Source of the DNA: Roseiarcus sp963748545 | GTDB taxonomy: Bacteria; Pseudomonadota; Alphaproteobacteria; Rhizobiales; Beijerinckiaceae | Assembly: GCA_963748545.1 (NCBI GenBank) | Contig: CAVVJO010000051.1 | Span: forward strand, 124,001-188,000 | DNA length: 64,000 nt | Direction of reading: 5' to 3' | In this document: piece by piece, positions 59,332 to 64,000 of the stretch | Layout: each line of letters begins with the position of its first letter | Numbering within the stretch: position 1 is the stretch's first letter | Notes under the pieces: generated by a model | Told to the model about the DNA's origin: nothing | What the model saw: the letters and a program-made list of their open reading frames with translations, nothing else | Database searches by the model: none | Position numbers and translations under genes: made by a program

Positions 59332-60468
59332 ATGGCGCCAGCGATTCACGCGAAGAACAATAACTTTGGTGGACTGCGGCTGCTTTTTGCGTGCATTGTA
59401 ATCTTTTCCCATTCGCCGACGATCTTGACCGGCAATGCCGAACTTGAGCCGCATTTTGGGCCGATCAAGCTTGGTTCGATTGCAGTTGACGGGTTTTTCG
59501 TCATCAGCGGTTACCTGATCACAAAGAGCTTTGTAGGATCCTCGGGCCTTACCGATTATTTTCGGAAGCGGTTCTTAAGAATTTATCCTGGCTTCTTGGT
59601 CAACGGCCTCCTCTGTGTATTTTTGTTGGCGCCGTTGGTCGGCGCTGGAGCGACGGTGTTCCGATTTCCAACTGTTGCGGAAGCGTTGCTGCGCCTCTCG
59701 ATCCTCCAAATTCATACGATTCCAGGCGCGTTTTCGTCGATGCCCGCGCCGTCGATCAACGGGTCGGCATGGTCGATACCCTATGAGTTCCGCTGTTACA
59801 TTCTTGTCGCGGCTTTGGGGCTCTTTGGCAGCTACCAAAGCCTGCGGTTCGGGGTGTTAATCGCTGCTTTAGCGTTGCTGATTGTTAGCGCGATAAACGT
59901 TCTGCCGGATGTCACGGGCGCGTTTTACTGGGTCGTTGGGAGTCCAATGCAGACCAGCCATCTTACCGGCGTGTTTATGATAGGAATGGTATTTTATCTG
60001 TACCGGGAACGAATCCCCCTGATCGGTGCTATCGCCGCTCCGGCAGCGGTGGTCTTGTGTGCCTCCGCATTCGTTCCAGCAGCGACTGCGTTTGCAATCG
60101 CTACTCTTGGCGGATACTTGGTCTTCTGGTTCGCGCTGCGGGTTCCCCCACTACGAGTCAGTATTTGGGCCAACGAAACGGATCTCTCCTACGGCATATA
60201 TCTGTACGCATGGCCGGTGCAGATGACAATCGCCTATTTCGACCGTTCGATTATAGATTGGACCTTATCCTTTCTAGCCCTCGGCGTATCTGCGATCCTG
60301 GCTTATCTCAGTTGGACCTTCATCGAAAAGCCCGCCCTTCGTCTGGCGCATCGAAGTCCCGTGGCGGCGCCGTCGCCAGTACCGGCCGCCGAAAATTTTC
60401 GGGAGACATCCGCATCCATAAAAGCAGGCGCCGAGCGCGATGTTCAAGTTCCGGCCGCTCGTCCATAG
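59332..60468 (+). CDS. Acyltransferase 3 family (OafA/YrhL-like) membrane protein
   Basis: A 378-aa protein with about ten membrane segments. The start is typical: NNFGGLRLLFACIVIFSHSP, carrying the conserved histidine in the first segment. DGFFVISGYLITKSF and SIPYEFRCYILVAALGL follow, then DLSYGIYLYAWPVQM near the end. These enzymes O-acylate sugars of O-antigen, peptidoglycan or exopolysaccharide. The C-terminal ~40 residues are a soluble tail. Confidence 0.9.
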   Translation: MAPAIHAKNNNFGGLRLLFACIVIFSHSPTILTGNAELEPHFGPIKLGSIAVDGFFVISGYLITKSFVGSSGLTDYFRKRFLRIYPGFLVNGLLCVFLLAPLVGAGATVFRFPTVAEALLRLSILQIHTIPGAFSSMPAPSINGSAWSIPYEFRCYILVAALGLFGSYQSLRFGVLIAALALLIVSAINVLPDVTGAFYWVVGSPMQTSHLTGVFMIGMVFYLYRERIPLIGAIAAPAAVVLCASAFVPAATAFAIATLGGYLVFWFALRVPPLRVSIWANETDLSYGIYLYAWPVQMTIAYFDRSIIDWTLSFLALGVSAILAYLSWTFIEKPALRLAHRSPVAAPSPVPAAENFRETSASIKAGAERDVQVPAARP

Positions 60469-60660
60469 CGCGCAGGCGGTAAGGTGGAGAAGCACAAGAC
60501 GCCGATTTTCGAAGCCCGACCGCGGGTTGATTTATTGATCTCCCCGTGTAAAGAGCGCCAATGAACGATGCGTGCGCCCGCGGTTGGGTTGACCCGGGCG
60601 CCACGCAAGCAATCGTCACAGTCATCAATCAAAACGTCACGTCGAACGGTGAGCGAGCGC

Positions 60661-60915
60661 ATGAGTCCAGTAGAGATTCTCCATGAGATCCGCAGTGTGA
60701 TGGCGGATGTGTTCGACCTTGATCTGGATGCGGGCGAGGTGACTGCGGACACGACCGCCAGCGATATCGAGGAATGGGACAGCCTGAGCCACATCCGCCT
60801 CATTGTCGCCGTGGAACGCAAATTCAAGGTCAAGTTCACAAATTCCGAAATCGAATTGCTCAAGCGGGTGGGCGATCTCGTCTCGCTCGTGGAGATCAAG
60901 ACCTCGGTTCGATGA
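60661..60915 (+). CDS. Acyl carrier protein
   Basis: An 84-aa acidic helical protein. The phosphopantetheine site is EEWDSLSHIRLIVAVERKF, with the modified serine in DSL. It is not the housekeeping AcpP (which has a different, more acidic sequence) but a dedicated ACP of the FkbH-associated type. It stands 28 bases before the FkbH-type gene. Confidence 0.9.
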   Translation: MSPVEILHEIRSVMADVFDLDLDAGEVTADTTASDIEEWDSLSHIRLIVAVERKFKVKFTNSEIELLKRVGDLVSLVEIKTSVR

Positions 60916-60943
60916 AATCCAATCGCGCTCAAAGGGGTAGCCT

Positions 60944-62869
60944 ATGTTGAGTTCGATGAACTGGCTGCAATCCGCGCCTGACGATTTCCGGGAGCGCGCG
61001 CGCGCTTTGCTGCACGAACTCCGCGCCGAGCGCGAAGACGATTGGGGCCTGCGGCTATATGGCCTCGCCAATCACGCGCTCGACGAGAACCAGTTGGTCG
61101 GCCTTTCCCGCATCGCGGCCGAAGCATACAAGAGCGGGGCGCCGGTCCAGCCCTTGACGGCGGTGAAGCTCGGGGTGTTCGGAGACGGAACGCTTTCGCT
61201 CATTGCCCCGGCGATCGCGGGCACAGCGCTGCGCCACCGGCTCCTGGTCGATACCCATGTCGGCGAGTTCAATAGCGCGCTCATGGACGCGCTCGACCCG
61301 TCTAGCCCGGCGCGCGCGGCGGGCCTCGACATGGCTTTGATCGTCAGCGACGCGCGCGTGCTCGGTCTGCATTTGCCGGCGACTTCGCGCGAGGCGGCCG
61401 GGGACAAAGTTGATCGCGCTTTCGAGCAGTTGCGCCAGACGGTCGAGGGCCTAAGGCCGTGCGTGTCTTCGGCGATGCTGGTCCAAACAGTCGCATCTCC
61501 TGTTGAGCCTATTTTTGGCAGTTTCGATCGAATCGAGCCCGGATCTCCGATCGCCATGATCTCCGCGTTCAACCGCCGCGTTGCGGACTGGGCGGCAGAA
61601 GGGAACGCCGTTCTGGTCGATATCGCGCGCTTGGCCGAAAGCGTGGGCCTCGAAAACTGGGATGATCCGGGACAGTGGCACGCCTCGAAGCTCGGCTTCG
61701 CGCCGGCGCTCTTGCCAGTCTACGCCGACGTCGTCGCAAGGACGATGGCGGCGGTGCGCGGGCTCTCGCGCAAATGCCTTGTGCTCGACCTCGACAACAC
61801 CCTGTGGGGCGGCGTGATCGGCGATGACGGCCTGAGCGGAATCGTTCTCGGCCAGGGTTCGGCAACGGGCGAGGCTTATCTCGCCATCCAGCAGATGGCG
61901 CTAGCCCTCCGGGCGCGCGGCGTGGTGCTTGCCGTTTGTAGCAAGAACGAGGACGCCAACGCTCGCGCGCCCTTCCGAGAACATCCGGATATGCTTTTGC
62001 GCGAGGACCATATCGCCGTGTTCCAGGCCAACTGGACGGACAAAGCCGCCAACCTGCGCGCCATCGCAAATACGCTGAACATCGGGGTCGACGCGCTCGT
62101 GTTTCTCGACGACAACCCGGCCGAGCGCATGCAGGTGCGCCGGGAGCTTCCGCTCGTCGGCGTTCCCGAGCTTCCGGAAGATCCGGCGCTGTACCCGCGA
62201 GTGCTGGCCGCGGCTGGCTATTTCGAGGCGGTCGCCTTCTCGAAGGAGGATCGGGAGCGCGCCGACATGTACCAGGCCAACGCCGAGCGCGCGGCTGCGC
62301 TGAGCGCAAGCGGCGACATCGGCGCCTATCTCGCATCGCTCGACATGGTCTGCACGATCAATTTCGTCGACGACGTGGCGCGCGCCCGCGTCGCGCAACT
62401 GATCAACAAATCGAACCAATTCAACTTAACCACCCGCCGGTATTCGGAAGGCGAACTGCTCGCGACGATCCGCGACCCCGCGCGGCACGTCGTGCAGGTG
62501 CGCCTTGTCGACCGGTTCGGCGACAACGGCATCATCGCGGTCCTGATCGCCGACAAGAAGCCCGATGTCTGGGAAATCGACACGTGGCTCATGAGCTGTC
62601 GCGTTCTCGGCCGGCGGGTCGAAGAAGCTTGCCTTCAGCATGTCGTGGCGGCGGCGCGCCAAGCCGGCGCGCGCGCGCTGATTGGCCGCTTCATTCCTTC
62701 GTCGAAGAACGGCATGGTCAAGGACCATTACGAGAAGCTCGGTTTCTCCCGAGAGGACGAGGCTGGGGGTTCGACGACCTGGCGGCTCGACCTCGACGCC
62801 TACGTGCCGCCTTCGCTTCAATTGACGGTCGAGGACAAGGCCCTGAACAATGAGGACCTCGCAGCATGA
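60944..62869 (+). CDS. FkbH-like HAD-IIIC protein (glyceryl-ACP loading enzyme)
   Basis: A 641-aa protein. The N-terminal ~260 residues have the SGNH-like fold found in many FkbH proteins. The HAD core begins near residue 279: CLVLDLDNTLWGGVIGDDG, with the two aspartates, then VLAVCSKNEDANA and LVFLDDNPAERMQVR. The C terminus has a GNAT-like part (IIAVLIADKKPDVWEIDTWLMSCRVLGR). FkbH-type enzymes take 1,3-bisphosphoglycerate and load a glyceryl group onto an ACP. The ACP gene directly upstream supports this. The stop overlaps the ATG of the methyltransferase gene. Confidence 0.9.
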   Translation: MLSSMNWLQSAPDDFRERARALLHELRAEREDDWGLRLYGLANHALDENQLVGLSRIAAEAYKSGAPVQPLTAVKLGVFGDGTLSLIAPAIAGTALRHRLLVDTHVGEFNSALMDALDPSSPARAAGLDMALIVSDARVLGLHLPATSREAAGDKVDRAFEQLRQTVEGLRPCVSSAMLVQTVASPVEPIFGSFDRIEPGSPIAMISAFNRRVADWAAEGNAVLVDIARLAESVGLENWDDPGQWHASKLGFAPALLPVYADVVARTMAAVRGLSRKCLVLDLDNTLWGGVIGDDGLSGIVLGQGSATGEAYLAIQQMALALRARGVVLAVCSKNEDANARAPFREHPDMLLREDHIAVFQANWTDKAANLRAIANTLNIGVDALVFLDDNPAERMQVRRELPLVGVPELPEDPALYPRVLAAAGYFEAVAFSKEDRERADMYQANAERAAALSASGDIGAYLASLDMVCTINFVDDVARARVAQLINKSNQFNLTTRRYSEGELLATIRDPARHVVQVRLVDRFGDNGIIAVLIADKKPDVWEIDTWLMSCRVLGRRVEEACLQHVVAAARQAGARALIGRFIPSSKNGMVKDHYEKLGFSREDEAGGSTTWRLDLDAYVPPSLQLTVEDKALNNEDLAA

Positions 62870-63813
62870 CGGCGCTCACGGACACGTCGCTCGAATCGCT
62901 CTTGCAGGACCGACCGGCGGCGCGAGCCGTGACGGAGGTCGCCCTCGCCGCCTGGCCGGAGCATGACAAGTTCCTTTTGCGAAGCTTTCGTCAGCGTTCG
63001 CCGGAGATGCTGGATGTCAGCGAGATTGTGGCCGCGGAGATCCTCAAGTTGATCGCCGGGGAGGAGAGGCGCTTCGGCGAGGATTACCGCTGGACCTGCG
63101 ACCGGTTGCGCGACGAGGAGATTTTCTTTCATCGCGAGGGCCGGTACCGCCTCTCGACATTCGCTGAAGCTTATGCCGAGGTATATTCCAATCACGACTA
63201 CATGCGTCGCTACGTAAGCGGTCTATTACTGACTCAGGTACTTTGGTATAACCACGTGGCAACGATGGAAATGTTTCTGTCGCGCGTGCTCGGAACGATG
63301 ACCAAACCGTTCGACTATCTAGAAATTGGCCCTGGTCACGGCCTCTCAACCTACTTCGCCGCAGCCTCGAAACTTTCGCGCTCGCTCGAGGCGTGGGACG
63401 TGAGCGCCGCCTCGCTCGCCGAGACGGACGCGGCGCTCAAGAAACTCGGCGCCAAAAAGCTGGTCGCTCTCGTCGAGACCGATATTTTGACGGCGGGGCC
63501 CGCGGAGAAGCGCTTCGATCTTGTTGTCATCTCCGAAGTTCTTGAACATCTGGAGAGACCCGGCGACGCCCTGCGTTTTCTGCGCACAGCGATCTCGGAT
63601 CGGGGTCGCATCTTCATTAACGCGCCCATCAACAGTCCCTCCCCCGATCACCTCTATCTGTTCTCCTCGCCCGAGGACGTGGTCAGCCTCGTCGAGGCGT
63701 CTGGGTTCGGCGTCGACCGGATTGAGACCTATGCGACACAGGGCAGGCCGGTCGAGACTGCGCTTCAGCAAAAAATCAGCGTCTCGGCGGCTGTGATCGC
63801 GCGTCCGGCCTAA
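62866..63813 (+). CDS. Class I SAM-dependent methyltransferase
   Basis: A 315-aa protein. Motif I is FDYLEIGPGHGLSTYFAA, followed by LEAWDVSAASLAETDAAL and FDLVVISEVLEHLERPGDALRFL; the C terminus includes NAPINSPSPDHLYLFSSPEDV. The N-terminal ~140 residues are an extra helical domain. Coupled to the FkbH gene by an ATGA overlap, so it probably acts on the same pathway, either on the ACP-bound glyceryl unit (compare FkbG) or on the glycan. Methyl acceptor not determinable from sequence. Confidence 0.85.
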   Translation: MTALTDTSLESLLQDRPAARAVTEVALAAWPEHDKFLLRSFRQRSPEMLDVSEIVAAEILKLIAGEERRFGEDYRWTCDRLRDEEIFFHREGRYRLSTFAEAYAEVYSNHDYMRRYVSGLLLTQVLWYNHVATMEMFLSRVLGTMTKPFDYLEIGPGHGLSTYFAAASKLSRSLEAWDVSAASLAETDAALKKLGAKKLVALVETDILTAGPAEKRFDLVVISEVLEHLERPGDALRFLRTAISDRGRIFINAPINSPSPDHLYLFSSPEDVVSLVEASGFGVDRIETYATQGRPVETALQQKISVSAAVIARPA

Positions 63814-63921
63814 GTTGGCGGGTCGATGAACTCTCTGAAAGTTTTTGGGTGCGCCTTTGCAGCGAAGCTAGCGGGGCCGAGCGCGATGCAGCGAACCTCC
63901 GCGGTCGGTCGGACCGTCTAA

Positions 63922-64000
63922 ATGCTGTTTAACTCGTTCCCGTTCCTGTTTGGCTTCCTGCCGATCGCCTTGGTCTTGACCTATTGGGCAGGCGCAAGGC
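63922..64000 (+). CDS. MBOAT-family O-acyltransferase, start only (runs off the window)
   Basis: The first 26 residues are visible: MLFNSFPFLFGFLPIALVLTYW, then AGAR. This is the standard N terminus of AlgI/DltB-type MBOAT acyltransferases (usual form MLFNSxxFLxxFLP). Such proteins transfer acyl groups from carriers across the membrane to glycans. It is 108 bases after the methyltransferase gene, on the same strand, and completes the ACP-FkbH set. The rest lies beyond the window. Confidence 0.75.
   Translation, partial: MLFNSFPFLFGFLPIALVLTYWAGAR

Noticed and set aside
63826..63921. 31-codon open frame (MNSLKVFGCAFAAKL...) ending next to the MBOAT start
   Set aside because: No ribosome site, no recognisable features and too short to support; a leader peptide is possible but unsupported.
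1..64000. CRISPR array, prophage or intact insertion sequence
   Set aside because: No regularly spaced repeats, no phage structural genes and no transposase or integrase motif were seen on either strand.

Overview
The window is GC-rich (most genes have G/C-biased third positions) and densely packed. It reads as a chromosomal segment of an alphaproteobacterium, most likely of the order Hyphomicrobiales (Beijerinckiaceae-like or a neighbouring family). I infer this from the flhA-fliR flagellar block, the cobS / J-domain / bolA neighbourhood, a PleC-like kinase with a FixJ-type regulator, AcuI, and a tandem cold-shock protein. No rRNA, tRNA, CRISPR array, integrase or intact insertion sequence was recognised.

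Layout. 0-4.6 kb: the 3' end of a pyruvate:ferredoxin-type oxidoreductase overlaps a gene that fuses both halves of an NfnAB-like NADPH:ferredoxin transhydrogenase, followed by a small DUF6894-like gene. 4.7-6.2 kb: a secreted Pro/Gly-rich protein and two coupled membrane proteins. 6.3-11.1 kb: a minus-strand flagellar block (flhA, fliR, then FliJ-, FlgJ-, FlgN- and FliL-like genes). 11.3-14.1 kb: a decayed vapC toxin gene, a doxX-nmrA operon and a divergent LysR regulator. 14.3-17.2 kb: an accessory island next to the 3' end of guaA, with a full polymorphic-toxin-like gene, its likely immunity gene, then toxin-tail fragments alternating with an orphan immunity paralogue and a DUF2019 gene. 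17.4-22.6 kb: guaA, an FMN reductase, cobS, a J-domain protein, bolA and a YcxB-like gene. 22.5-31.6 kb: an RND efflux pair, then short-chain dehydrogenase, NTF2-like, AtoE-type transporter and small secreted proteins. 32.4-43.5 kb: ftsK, amtB-glnK, tesB, tonB, murI and pepN. 43.9-53.3 kb: two-component signalling, cold shock, cyclic-nucleotide-binding, acuI, SRAP, tag, HD, phosphatase and GFA-fold genes. 53.8-56.9 kb: an Ivy-type lysozyme inhibitor, a stand-alone AsnC ligand-binding domain, a secreted protein, a nitroreductase and a flavin reductase. 57.5-64 kb: a surface-glycan cluster (O-antigen ligase/polymerase, membrane acyltransferase, ACP, FkbH, methyltransferase, start of an MBOAT acyltransferase).

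Two systems stand out. The guaA-adjacent toxin array has the architecture of a polymorphic-toxin locus with displaced C-terminal cassettes. The FkbH-ACP-methyltransferase-MBOAT set suggests that a glyceryl (or O-methylglyceryl) group from central metabolism is loaded on an acyl carrier protein and transferred to a surface glycan.

A caution on the sequence itself: at least thirteen single-base frame disruptions break otherwise intact genes, including guaA and ftsK, and nearly all lie in short homopolymer runs. Consensus indel error is the simplest explanation. I therefore annotate these as single genes with a marked frameshift, not as pseudogenes.
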